DNA of 64,000 bases from IMG/VR virus record IMGVR_UViG_3300049911_000129, positions 1-64,000 of that record; one strand, written 5' to 3'. Position 1 is the stretch's first letter; each line of letters begins with the position of its first letter. The notes below the pieces were generated by a model. The model did not search any database, was not told the origin of the DNA, and was given only the letters and a program-made list of their open reading frames with translations. This DNA is from a virus. Below are positions 7,529 through 16,511 of the stretch, in pieces. The position numbers and the translations under genes were made by a program.

Positions 7529-10181
7529 GGACTTCGCGGACTGCACGAGCCGCAACCGGGACAAGGGCGACCCAGACGCCTACTGCGGGGCCATAAAGCG
7601 CGACACGGAGGACAAGGCCATGAATGAGGTGGTAGACCACGGCGGCATGATGGCGACCGTCGGTAAGGCCACGGCGGCTGCGCTGTCGCTGGCCACCGCA
7701 ATCTTCAGGGCCGGTCACCAGCCGCCCACGAGTTGGTCGGGCAGGCATGCCAACCGGGATAAGACATACCTGGCCCCGGGCGAGGAGCCGCCAGAGGGCG
7801 TGGACGTCAAGCAGGGCAAGCGCGGGGGTCGGTACTACGTCGGCCCGAAGCGCGGTCCGGGCACCGAGCACCCGTCGCCGGCGGGGGGCGGAGAGGACGA
7901 GACGCACGGCCCGGCGCGCGGGAAGACGCCGGTCAACCTCCCGGACGCGCGGGACGTGATGGACCAGGTCTGGGACCACTTCGGTCCGCAGTCCATTGCG
8001 ATGGCTGGCCACGCCGCGCTGGTGCAGGAGATCAAGCGCCGGGATCCGGGGCTGTCCAACGACGAGGTCATGAGGGCGGCTGACTCGCTGGCCAACATGG
8101 CGCGAACGCACGTCGAGGGGCACAGGGAGGAGGGGGAGGACATGGGCCCGGAGGAGGAGGTCGGCGGTCCGGCGATGGAGGAGCCGGAAGAGCCGGATGC
8201 TGAGGCGGAGGATCCGAATGAGCTCGAGGAGGAGGTCGGAGAGCTGACCAACCAGCTGACTGACATCCGCGACAAGCTGAAGGACATGGCCAGCATGTAC
8301 CCGTCGCTGCAGGCGACCATCGAGGCGTACATCATACCGGGCTTCGACGACCTGATCGGCGAGGGCCCGAACAGGAACCCGTACAACCAGAGCCTGACCG
8401 GACTGGTCGAGTCGCTGCGCGAGCGCCAGGAGGAGAAGCGCCAAAGCGAGGACGAGGAGCGCTACAGGAGCGAGACGCCGGAGTCCCGCAGGCGGCTGAG
8501 CATGTCGGTCGCGAAGGCGGGCGCCGAGGCGTTGTCGCTGGCGGCTGGCAATCAGGCTGCTGCGGATTCGCTCCACGGCGGGAATGGTCCACCACCGAGG
8601 GGCAAGCGCAAGCCGGGCGACAGCGAGTACGAGAGGCCGTACGGGCCGGGTGTTGGCAGGCGCGGCAGGGAGCCGAAGCAGGAGCCGAGCACACCGGCGG
8701 ACGAGGGCAACATCGCCGGAAGGCGCGAGGCGCAGGGCAGGCTGACGGGCGACGAGGGCAGGGGCAGGGCAGGCGGGCATGACCCAGGAGACGCGAAGAA
8801 CACGCGGACTCGCCGAGCCCGAGGCGGGCCGGACGAGCGTGCCCGCGAGAGGGCGAACGATCCGCACCCGGAGGATATGAAGGGCGGCAGGACCTACCTG
8901 GCGCCAGGCGAGCAGCCTCCGCCGGGGGTCGACATCAAGCAGGGCGAGCGCGGCGGGAGGTACTACGAGGGCGGCAAGCGAGGAGGTGGTAAGCCGCAGC
9001 CAGCGCCGTCGCAGAAGCCGCCGGTCAAGAACTACGGGGAAGGCGGGCCTGCGTTCACGCACGCGCCGACCGATCCGAGGCAGGCAGGCGGGAAGCCACA
9101 ACAGGGTCCGCAGGGCGGCAAGGAGCCGTGGTCCGACTTCGAGCCGGACACGTCCTCGTTCTCCACGGCAGCGATCAAGTTCGTCAAGGACTCGATAGCG
9201 GCCGGCAGGGGACTGGACGAGATCCACGCCCAGCTGCACGAGGCTGGCATGAGCCCGCAGGAGGCGCACGAGCTGGTCGGGATGGGGCTCAAGGGCGCGA
9301 AGCAGACGCCGGGCGAGTACGACCAGGGCAAGAGGCAGGACGCGAAGCCGCAGGGCGCGGGCAAGCCGAAGCCGTTCAATCGCGAGCTCGCTCGCCGGAC
9401 CAAGTTCTTCGTGGACGACATCGTCGGCCGGCTGGACGACAGGGACATGCTCGACGAGTATGACACCGGGATGATCGTCGACGAGGTCATGAACGAGGTG
9501 GAGTCCCAGGCGGGCGCCAAGACGCTCTCGCAGGATGAGTATGTCGCCGCCGGAAGGTACGCGGAGAAGCTGGTGCGCGCGAGGACGGGCGACCCGGACG
9601 ACGACCCGTGGGAGCCGAGCACGGGGGATGAGCAGCCGCAGGAGTACGGGCAGCCTCCCAAGCCGAAGTTCAAGAACGCCCCAGGGAGCAGGTTCAGCGA
9701 GCACGGTGACGCTCCGGACGGCAGGCACGTGAGCGAGTTCGAGGACGAGGACCTCAACCCGGCCGAGCTGTGGCAGAAGGTGGCGGGGCTAACCGAGGAC
9801 CACGATGACGAGGGCGCCAGGCGTACGGCAGGCAACATGGTCGGGAAGCTGGCCGCGGAGCTGGACGCCGCAAACAGGGTGTCGGCCGACCACGTGGAGG
9901 TGCTGGCGCGGAAGCTGGCATCTGCGTACCAGGGCGTGCCGAAGGAGTACATCGATGCTGCGCTCAAGCGGGTGCAGTCCGGGAAGGGGCAGGCGGGCGG
10001 CAACCGGGAGGCGGTCCGACGCTACGAGAACACCCGTCCCGAGGGCGCACCAGCGGGCGGCGGATACGCCATAGCGTACGACCCGAGGACGAAGCGGCAC
10101 AAGGTCATCCAGCACCCCAAGGGCGAGATGACCAGGGAAGAGGCCCAGCAGGACATGAAGGCGCGGAGGCGCCAGCGATAG
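7509..10181 (+). CDS. Large tagged low-complexity head protein, 890 aa
   Basis: The N-terminus (PFAGYKDFADC...DPDAYCGAI, residues 2-29) is a two-cysteine motif I recall from other phage head proteins. There follow a hydrophobic helix (about 45-65), an RGGRYY tag (84-114), an acidic coiled-coil-prone region (about 210-275), a charged Arg/Glu/Pro-rich stretch, a second tag (457-490) and a C-terminal helical part. The last ~140 residues resemble a segment of the next gene (SEFEDEDLNPAELWQK versus TEFDDEELEPFELMQK, then a helix ending in a DEYLDAA-like block). No enzyme domain is recognised. Position immediately before the prohead protease suggests an internal head or scaffold-like protein. Confidence 0.75.
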   Translation: MPFAGYKDFADCTSRNRDKGDPDAYCGAIKRDTEDKAMNEVVDHGGMMATVGKATAAALSLATAIFRAGHQPPTSWSGRHANRDKTYLAPGEEPPEGVDVKQGKRGGRYYVGPKRGPGTEHPSPAGGGEDETHGPARGKTPVNLPDARDVMDQVWDHFGPQSIAMAGHAALVQEIKRRDPGLSNDEVMRAADSLANMARTHVEGHREEGEDMGPEEEVGGPAMEEPEEPDAEAEDPNELEEEVGELTNQLTDIRDKLKDMASMYPSLQATIEAYIIPGFDDLIGEGPNRNPYNQSLTGLVESLRERQEEKRQSEDEERYRSETPESRRRLSMSVAKAGAEALSLAAGNQAAADSLHGGNGPPPRGKRKPGDSEYERPYGPGVGRRGREPKQEPSTPADEGNIAGRREAQGRLTGDEGRGRAGGHDPGDAKNTRTRRARGGPDERARERANDPHPEDMKGGRTYLAPGEQPPPGVDIKQGERGGRYYEGGKRGGGKPQPAPSQKPPVKNYGEGGPAFTHAPTDPRQAGGKPQQGPQGGKEPWSDFEPDTSSFSTAAIKFVKDSIAAGRGLDEIHAQLHEAGMSPQEAHELVGMGLKGAKQTPGEYDQGKRQDAKPQGAGKPKPFNRELARRTKFFVDDIVGRLDDRDMLDEYDTGMIVDEVMNEVESQAGAKTLSQDEYVAAGRYAEKLVRARTGDPDDDPWEPSTGDEQPQEYGQPPKPKFKNAPGSRFSEHGDAPDGRHVSEFEDEDLNPAELWQKVAGLTEDHDDEGARRTAGNMVGKLAAELDAANRVSADHVEVLARKLASAYQGVPKEYIDAALKRVQSGKGQAGGNREAVRRYENTRPEGAPAGGGYAIAYDPRTKRHKVIQHPKGEMTREEAQQDMKARRRQR
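7758..7850 (+). repeat. RGGRYY tag, copy 5
   Basis: DKTYLAPGEEPPEGVDV, then KQGKRGGRYYVGPK, after the hydrophobic N-terminal helix of the 890-residue protein. Confidence 0.85.
8878..8978 (+). repeat. RGGRYY tag, copy 6
   Basis: GGRTYLAPGEQPPPGVDI, then KQGERGGRYYEGGK, in the middle of the 890-residue protein; closest to copy 5. Confidence 0.85.
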
Positions 10182-10182
10182 C

Positions 10183-13100
10183 ATGAGGATAGACAAGTCG
10201 GTCGCGCACGACTGGTCGACCGTCCTGATAGACACGGTCCCGCAGGGGTCCGTGTCCGAGTACGGCCGAGTCAGGATCCTGTACAAGCAGGGGGGGCTGG
10301 CGGAGGACTACGAGCTGGTCATCGCCGGCTACGCGTCGCCGCAGGTCGTGGACCGCGAGAAGCACCTGATCACCAAGGAGGCCATGCAGGCCGACCTGCC
10401 GAGGTTCCTGGCGCACCCGCACTACCGGAACGCCATGATCGTCCACTCCAATATACAGGTCGGGGAGGTGCTCCCGACGTGGACCAACCCAGAGACTAAG
10501 GAGGAGTTCGCGACCAAGGTGGACGACCTCGGGCTCTTCTGCGTCATAAAGCTGCGGACCGACAAGTACCGCCCGGAGATCTGCTCCAAGGTCGAGAAGG
10601 ACGTGCGCGAGGGCAAGCTCGCGTCGTTCAGCATCTCCGGGGACGCCCCGTTCGACAGCAGGCGCCACGTCTGCAGCAGCGGGACGTGCTTCTGGATCAT
10701 CGACAAGATAGAGTTCTACGAGATAACTATCTGCGAGCAGGGCGTGAACCAGGACGCCAAGTTCGCGGTCCTGAGCAAGGCGGCGCACTGCGAGGACGGC
10801 TCGTGCGCGCTGCAGCTCCCGACGCCGTTGACCAGGTCCGCGCTTGCGTCTGCCATCTCCAAGGGCCGGACATACCTCGCACCAGGCGAGGACGCACCGG
10901 AGGGTGTGAACGTCGAACAGGGTCCGAGGGGTGGGCGCTACTACGAGGGCGGGGAAGAGGGCGGAATCGAGCCCGAGGGACTGGAGTGGCGCAACCTACA
11001 TCGGACAGGCGACACGGTGCAGGCCGAGGTAAAGGTGCGCGGCGTCGAGGGCGAGAGTCTGATGGTGCACCAGGAGAAGCGCCCGGCGGGACGCCGTTAC
11101 TGGGGCATGGGCGCCGAGACGTCAGGCTGGTCCGCCGGAAGGCCAGGGTCCTGGCACACGGGGATGACAAATATCAAGACCGCCAAGGAAATGGTTAAGG
11201 CGGCACCGCTGATTCAGGAGGCCGTCAACAAGCATCCGGGGGCGAACAGCGTGCGCGTGAGGGTCGAGCAGCAGGAAAACGGGTTGCTCAAGGTCTCGGA
11301 GTACGACCGCAATAAGTGGACCGAGCTCGTCGGTTCGCAGGCTAAGCCTGGAGCGGAGCCGACACAGGAGGGAGGCGGAAGTCCACTATCCTCCGAGGTC
11401 CACGATCTGGCGGTCAAGCTCGGTCGGCACGCCGCCGAGGCGGGCTGGACGCGCGAGGAGGCGCTGCAGTGGGCGCAAGGCGTGGCGGTCGACAACCGCG
11501 TCAAGGCGAGCGACGTCATGGCAGTAGCGGCCAAGGAGTGGGCCAGGGCGAGCACGGAGGCCAGGAAGCCGGCCAAGGCGCCGACGCGGTTCAACCAGCG
11601 CGGCCAGTCGGACCACGGCAACGTGACGGAGTTCGATGACGAGGAGCTCGAGCCGTTCGAGCTGATGCAGAAGATAAACGAGATCGACGATCCGGCGGTC
11701 GTGGCGGCGTCCGAGAAGGTCATGGTGGACAAGCTCGCCGAGGAGATATACATCGGCGCGCACGCCTCCGGCAGCTTCCAGAGCGCGGCGCGGAAGGTGG
11801 AGCAGAAGTACGGCCGGTTCGGCATGCCCGACGAGTACCTGGACGCGGCGGCGGATCAGGCGCGAAAGCGGAAGACCAAGCCGGAGCGCCAGCAGTGGCC
11901 GAGGCGCGGCGCGAGGCCGCAGGACGTCTTCGGGCTGCCGAGGCGCGGGTACGGGAAGTTCGGGAAGGCGGCGGTCGGCGGAGCGGGCGGCGCGATAACG
12001 CCGATCACGCCGATGCAGGGACCGGAGGCGGCCAAGGACCCGTCGAAGGCCGACATCGTGGGCGAGAAGGCGGGCGGCTCGGCGATGGGCCACGGCAGCG
12101 TGGGGGCGGTTGCGAAGGAGGGCCCGAGCGGTCCGGATAGCCCGCTGACCGAGGGCGAGGTCACGGTCGCGGAGGACTTCGCGGCGAGGATGTGGGAGAG
12201 CATGGGGCGGCCCCACGACTTCGGGCAGTTCAGGCGTGGCCTGGGCGTCGAGTGGGAGCACGCAGACGTCCTGGGCGGGGACTGGCTGAAGGTCGCGCAG
12301 GTCGTGCTGGACCACCTGGCGGAGGATGAGGCGTACTACACCAAGCTGGCGACCATCGAGAAGGGCATGGGCGTGCTTGGCCGGGCGGTTGCCAGGGCTA
12401 TCGAGAAGAGGTCGGGCGGGCGCGGCGGGCGCGTCTACCTGAAGCCCGACGAGAAGGCGCCGGAGGGCGTGGAGGTCCAGACGGGCCCGAGCGGCGGTCG
12501 CTACTATGACAGGAAGGGCGGTGGCGAGAAGCCGAAGGAGTCCGAGGCCGGGGAGAAGCCGCGCACGGGCGAGGGGAAGGGACCGGAGGGATCTGGTGTC
12601 GGTGGTGTCCCGCCGAAGGTTCAGAAGAAGATAGACATAATGAAGGGCAACCTCGAGGACTACGTCTATCGTCTCAAGCACGCCAACGAGAGGCGCGTGG
12701 AGATGGGCAACGAGTATTGGCACGAGCCGAAGTCATACGCCGCCAGGCAGGCGCACAAGGACATCGCGGAGTATCAGCGGAGGGTGTACGACCTGCAGAC
12801 TAAGCTGGAGGATTGGGAGGGCCTGACCGCTGCTCCTGATGACGTGGCGAGGGCCATCGAGAAGGGCGCACACTTCCAGAGGAGCCACTGGCACGCCAGC
12901 AAGATGGTTCGTGGGTACAGTTCGCGCTCGACCGGCTACGAGGTCGAGCCGCATAAGGGTCAGCTGCAGGTTAGATACTACATGGGCAACAGCGACTGGC
13001 GCAAGGAGGTGAGCCTCAAGCGGCTGGGTACCATGAAGGAGGCGCTCGAGGACGCCGGATATAACGTCAAGATGGAGGAGGACTACCTGGTGGTCGGTTC

Positions 13101-15453
13101 GGGCGGCAGGATCAAGAAGGCCGGGTTCGCCGGAGGCGGCGGGGCGGACGTGGGGAGCGGCTGGGCCGTGGAGGTACACGACCCGACGACGGCAGGCAAG
13201 AAGGGCGGCGTGATGAGCGACAGGAAGTTCGACGGGGTGGCCGAGCCGCACAGCCCGGGGCTGGTCGTGTCTCCGCCCGCGGGTCCGCTCGAGCAGAAGT
13301 GCCAGCACGGGTTCGAGAAGGGCGACCAGACGTGGGGCCCGGGAGACTTCGATTGGGCCGGGGACCAGGACGACGACGGGGATGTGGACGCGGACGACGA
13401 CGCGGTCGGGGCCGAGAAGGAGGACCGCGCGCAGATAGGCCAGGTCGCGAGGATCCCGCCGGTCCCGCAGATACGCAGGCCGAAGGCGCCGAAGCCGGCC
13501 GGGGTGACGTACAAGGCCGCGATTGACCCTAGCGAGACCACGCAGTTCAGTCCGACGTACGCGCGGGATGACGCGGCGGGCGGCGAGGAGTCCGAGGAGT
13601 ACTACCTGAACAAGCGATGCCCGCTGTGCGCGGCGCGCGACATCATAGAGGACGCGCTGGACGACCGGGGGATCTATGGCGCCATGTCCGAGGAGTTCCG
13701 CGGCGTGCTCAGGCACAGCCTCGCGGTCCTGCAGGCCGGGACGGGCGGGCTTGACTGGGTGCAGGGCGGAGGCTTCGTGGCCTTGTCCGACGACCACGCG
13801 TACGCCGGCTTCACGAGGCCCGGCTATGCGATCCCGATCGCGGGCGTCGCGGCGGCGATAGGCATGGCGGCGTTCGACCTGGGCGACGTGCGGATGGTCC
13901 GCAAGGCTGTAAAGGTCGGCAACCTGATACTCGAGACGCATCCGGTGGAGGAGCGCGAGTTCGCAGAGGGTCTGGCCGACATTCAGGAGAGGATGGCGCG
14001 CGAGCTCAACATCCAGATGGAGGGGGCCGAGGGAGGCCAGGAGCTGCGCAAGGGCTACCACGTCGGCTGGCTCGGGGACGCGCAGAGGACGCTGGAGAGC
14101 GTGAGGGCCGCGCTCGGCGGGATCAACCGGGACGCCATAGGCGACGAGCTCAAGGTCGCGTTGGACGCCATATCGGCGGACATGGACCACCTGGTTGGCT
14201 CGATCGGCGTGACGGAGCAGATGAAGGGCCAGGTGAAGGGCGTCGAGCCGGCCGCGCTGGACGTGGTGCGGACGGTCGCGAAGGACACCGAGGGCGACGT
14301 CAAGGCGGCCGACAGCGCGCTCGAGGTCGTGGACCCGGAGCGCATAGAGGCGAGGGCCGACGGCGAGAAGGACGAGATGAGCGACCCCGACCAGGTCGCG
14401 CACCCCTCCGAGGTGGCGGTGATGACAGGCGCGCCTCCGGGCGTCCCGACCGGCAACCAGGGCGCGAGCGTGGTGCACAGGGGCGAGGACGTCAAGTTCG
14501 GCGACTTCATAACGAGCAGGCTGCACAGGGTCTACTCCCAGACGGCCGACGACGTGATGGCGCTCGGGCACTTCGAGGACGACGTCGAGCGCAAGAAGGT
14601 CGGGGAGGCTATAGGCGAGGCATTGACCACGTTCAAGGAGGCGCTGACCAGGGACGGGCTGTTCGACCTGGTGCTGCCGTCCGAGGACGCCGAGCGGCTG
14701 CTCAAGGCGGTGATGCCTCCGCCGCGCGGGATAGCGAAGACCGACGAGGACTCGGACCTTTGGGGTGGGCAGAACAGGGGAGCCGGGGTCAGTCCGCTCG
14801 GTCCGACGACCGAGGCGCTGGACACGCTCGATCAGGGCCAGCACCCGGCGTACGGGTACAACAGGGACACCAAGCCGGAGGGGCTGACGAAGGACGTGGG
14901 TGCGCCGACCGCCGGCATGCCAGAGGCCGACGTGGCAGTGAACAGGGGCGTGGCGGTTGACAAGGAGCCGGAGGATCCGCTGGCGGTGGAGGCGTTCGAG
15001 ATGGAGCCGAGCGCGCCGAGGCAGCCAGACCCGGACTCCACGGCCGGGCATGTCGAGGAGAAGGACACGGGAGCGCGTAACGACCGATTCGTGGGCGAGC
15101 CGGATAGGGTGAGCAACAGCCGCCTGAGGAAGGATCCTGCGACCGACGAGCCGATGAACGTCAAGGGCGCCGGGGTCGGCAGGCGCAGCCAGTTCGAGGA
15201 CCAGGGTCCGCCGGGCGAGGTCGAGAGTCCGCAGCCGGTTCGCGAGCGCGAGTATGACAACAGGGGCGCACTGGTGCCGCAGTTGAACATGGGCGCGGAG
15301 GACGCGAAGGCGCTGTTCAAGCTCCACGCGTCGCTCTGGTCGCGGTACGTGAGCGACCCGCGGTTCGGGTTGGCCGTCATCGAGCTGGACGACGGGGGCA
15401 ACCCGGTGCAGATAGTGGACATAGCGAAGAGGACCGGCCATGGGCGCAGATAA
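10183..15453 (+). CDS. XkdF/S78-type prohead protease fused to a 1500-residue tagged extension
   Basis: 1756 residues. Residues 1-215 match the XkdF-like branch of phage prohead serine proteases: a GYAS..VVDREKHLITKEAM beta region, a His box (VHSNIQVGEV, H88) and a Ser box (LASFSISGDA, S150/S152), ending near CEQGVNQDAKF. These enzymes cleave scaffold and capsid proteins inside the prohead. The remaining ~1540 residues are unusual: two RGGRYY tags (226-257 and 742-776), a module shared with the preceding gene (about 475-570), small alpha/beta segments, a CPLC zinc-like motif near 1146, and a long acidic disordered tail. The family is normally only a few hundred residues, so the extension is probably a scaffold- or cargo-like part that the protease may release. 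The stop overlaps the next ATG. Confidence 0.85.
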   Translation: MRIDKSVAHDWSTVLIDTVPQGSVSEYGRVRILYKQGGLAEDYELVIAGYASPQVVDREKHLITKEAMQADLPRFLAHPHYRNAMIVHSNIQVGEVLPTWTNPETKEEFATKVDDLGLFCVIKLRTDKYRPEICSKVEKDVREGKLASFSISGDAPFDSRRHVCSSGTCFWIIDKIEFYEITICEQGVNQDAKFAVLSKAAHCEDGSCALQLPTPLTRSALASAISKGRTYLAPGEDAPEGVNVEQGPRGGRYYEGGEEGGIEPEGLEWRNLHRTGDTVQAEVKVRGVEGESLMVHQEKRPAGRRYWGMGAETSGWSAGRPGSWHTGMTNIKTAKEMVKAAPLIQEAVNKHPGANSVRVRVEQQENGLLKVSEYDRNKWTELVGSQAKPGAEPTQEGGGSPLSSEVHDLAVKLGRHAAEAGWTREEALQWAQGVAVDNRVKASDVMAVAAKEWARASTEARKPAKAPTRFNQRGQSDHGNVTEFDDEELEPFELMQKINEIDDPAVVAASEKVMVDKLAEEIYIGAHASGSFQSAARKVEQKYGRFGMPDEYLDAAADQARKRKTKPERQQWPRRGARPQDVFGLPRRGYGKFGKAAVGGAGGAITPITPMQGPEAAKDPSKADIVGEKAGGSAMGHGSVGAVAKEGPSGPDSPLTEGEVTVAEDFAARMWESMGRPHDFGQFRRGLGVEWEHADVLGGDWLKVAQVVLDHLAEDEAYYTKLATIEKGMGVLGRAVARAIEKRSGGRGGRVYLKPDEKAPEGVEVQTGPSGGRYYDRKGGGEKPKESEAGEKPRTGEGKGPEGSGVGGVPPKVQKKIDIMKGNLEDYVYRLKHANERRVEMGNEYWHEPKSYAARQAHKDIAEYQRRVYDLQTKLEDWEGLTAAPDDVARAIEKGAHFQRSHWHASKMVRGYSSRSTGYEVEPHKGQLQVRYYMGNSDWRKEVSLKRLGTMKEALEDAGYNVKMEEDYLVVGSGGRIKKAGFAGGGGADVGSGWAVEVHDPTTAGKKGGVMSDRKFDGVAEPHSPGLVVSPPAGPLEQKCQHGFEKGDQTWGPGDFDWAGDQDDDGDVDADDDAVGAEKEDRAQIGQVARIPPVPQIRRPKAPKPAGVTYKAAIDPSETTQFSPTYARDDAAGGEESEEYYLNKRCPLCAARDIIEDALDDRGIYGAMSEEFRGVLRHSLAVLQAGTGGLDWVQGGGFVALSDDHAYAGFTRPGYAIPIAGVAAAIGMAAFDLGDVRMVRKAVKVGNLILETHPVEEREFAEGLADIQERMARELNIQMEGAEGGQELRKGYHVGWLGDAQRTLESVRAALGGINRDAIGDELKVALDAISADMDHLVGSIGVTEQMKGQVKGVEPAALDVVRTVAKDTEGDVKAADSALEVVDPERIEARADGEKDEMSDPDQVAHPSEVAVMTGAPPGVPTGNQGASVVHRGEDVKFGDFITSRLHRVYSQTADDVMALGHFEDDVERKKVGEAIGEALTTFKEALTRDGLFDLVLPSEDAERLLKAVMPPPRGIAKTDEDSDLWGGQNRGAGVSPLGPTTEALDTLDQGQHPAYGYNRDTKPEGLTKDVGAPTAGMPEADVAVNRGVAVDKEPEDPLAVEAFEMEPSAPRQPDPDSTAGHVEEKDTGARNDRFVGEPDRVSNSRLRKDPATDEPMNVKGAGVGRRSQFEDQGPPGEVESPQPVREREYDNRGALVPQLNMGAEDAKALFKLHASLWSRYVSDPRFGLAVIELDDGGNPVQIVDIAKRTGHGRR
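10858..10953 (+). repeat. RGGRYY tag, copy 7
   Basis: GRTYLAPGEDAPEGVNV, then EQGPRGGRYYEGG, directly after the protease domain and so at the expected boundary between protease and extension. Confidence 0.85.
12406..12510 (+). repeat. RGGRYY tag, copy 8
   Basis: KRSGGRGGRVYLKPDEKAP, then EGVEVQTGPSGGRYYD, in the middle of the extension. It has the longer KRSGGRGG form shared with copies 3 and 4. Confidence 0.85.
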
Positions 15454-15580
15454 GCCGACCAAGGGTGAGCTCCGCGATGGGCGGCGCAGGAACGCCCGCA
15501 AGATGCGGGTCGATGGCGCGGGGGTCAAGCGTGTGTACCCGGCCGCGGTGCTGAAGCGCACGAAGGAGGCGAAGGAGTAG
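15440..15580 (+). CDS. Small basic protein, 46 aa
   Basis: ATG overlaps the end of the protease gene; 46 codons to TAG. Composition is strongly basic (RDGRRRNARKMRVDG, KRTKEAKE), suggesting nucleic-acid or acidic-protein contact in the head. No known family; called from coupling, reading-frame continuity and the following close-packed gene. Confidence 0.5.
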   Translation: MGADKPTKGELRDGRRRNARKMRVDGAGVKRVYPAAVLKRTKEAKE

Positions 15581-15582
15581 CG

Positions 15583-15777
15583 ATGTATACAGGGGTCGTG
15601 CAACAGCGCCCGGTGATGTCGTGGGACGAGCTGCGCATGCAGTTGGAGCTGCTCCTGGTCGAGGACGTGCAGGAAGGCGCGGACGGCCAGCCGAATGCAA
15701 GCGAGCTGCGCAAGGCGACGCATCGGTCGGATAGCATCATGGAGCTGTTCCAGCAGTTCCTCATGGGGAGGGGCTAG
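15583..15777 (+). CDS. Hypothetical, 64 aa
   Basis: ATG two bases after the previous stop; GAAGGAG lies just upstream. Mostly helical and acidic (SWDELRMQLELLLVEDVQEG), ending FQQFLMGRG. Not recognised. Part of the same run of short genes closing the head-protease module. Confidence 0.55.
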   Translation: MYTGVVQQRPVMSWDELRMQLELLLVEDVQEGADGQPNASELRKATHRSDSIMELFQQFLMGRG

Positions 15778-15780
15778 GCG

Positions 15781-16128
15781 GTGGCTTCCGGGACGTACCA
15801 GCTCGAGCTGACGGTTGCCGACGCGTGGGCGATCCAGCAGAGCATCAAGCATGACATGATTGTCAGGCTGTGGAGCGGGCAGGAGGAGCCGGCCGGACAG
15901 TCGCTGCGTCAGAAGGTCAATGGGCTGATCGTGCAGTTCGTCGACGAGAGCGCCGGGCCCGAGTCGTCGGCGGTGATCAACGCGACAGAGGAAGAGCTCT
16001 GGCTTATCGACAAGCAGCTGCCGCTGTCGTACGCGGGGGCGAGGGAGCTGCTCGTCAGGGTGTTCAGGGGACTGCTGGCGCTGGCCGCCGACGGCATATG
16101 GGGCGATCAGAGGCAGGAGGTTTCGTAA
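15781..16128 (+). CDS. Hypothetical, 115 aa
   Basis: GTG start with GGGGAGGGG immediately upstream. Predicted all-helical soluble protein, with no cysteine cluster and no membrane segment. Last gene before a promoter-like site, so probably the end of the first late transcription unit. Function unknown. Confidence 0.6.
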   Translation: MASGTYQLELTVADAWAIQQSIKHDMIVRLWSGQEEPAGQSLRQKVNGLIVQFVDESAGPESSAVINATEEELWLIDKQLPLSYAGARELLVRVFRGLLALAADGIWGDQRQEVS

Positions 16129-16134
16129 ACCGCG

Positions 16135-16151
16135 CGGCGTGCGATACAATT
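16135..16151 (+). promoter_or_regulatory. Late promoter candidate (ATACAATT type)
   Basis: CGGCGTGCGATACAATT; the same arrangement (CGG, four to five bases ending TGC, then kATACAATT) recurs at 21190-21205 before the capsid genes. Only these two sites were seen. No good -35 box at 17 bp; a GTTTCG lies 19 bp upstream of TACAAT. Confidence 0.5.
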
Positions 16152-16196
16152 GCGTTGCGCTAACAGATTCGGGCCATGCGCCCGCAGGAGGACGGA

Positions 16197-16511
16197 ATGA
16201 AGGGTAACGAAGGGCAGATCGACTACTGCATACTGTGCGACGGTGTGCAGGGGCCGGACCATGTGCACATCTGCGCCTACTGCGGCGCGGTGGTAGATCC
16301 CGCCCACCTGCGCTCGGTCGGCAACGACGAGGAGCCGAGGCGGGTCTACTGTGGCCCCTATTGCCACATCATGGCTGAGCCCGATGGCGAGCACGCGCGG
16401 GGCATCCCGGCGGACAAGAAGGACAAGATGGTGCGGCGCGAAGAGCTGCTGCATGCACAGAAGGTGCTGAAGCGCCAGTGCATCGAGGAGGGCGTACCGT
16501 GGATCCACTAA
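16197..16511 (+). CDS. Multi-zinc-finger protein, 104 aa
   Basis: Start chosen at the ATG 7 bases after GCAGGAGG rather than an upstream in-frame ATG at 16176 that lacks a site. Carries CILC, CAYC and CGPYC with nearby His residues, i.e. two probable zinc-binding ribbons, then a basic helical tail. It overlaps the next gene by 13 bases. Small zinc proteins are frequent in this phage; role unknown. Confidence 0.65.
   Translation: MKGNEGQIDYCILCDGVQGPDHVHICAYCGAVVDPAHLRSVGNDEEPRRVYCGPYCHIMAEPDGEHARGIPADKKDKMVRREELLHAQKVLKRQCIEEGVPWIH

Noticed and set aside
12733-16149. A 1138-codon minus-strand open frame
   Set aside because: It spans the end of the protease fusion and three close-packed + strand genes with ribosome sites. 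Composition is that of a GC-bias shadow, with no recognisable motif.
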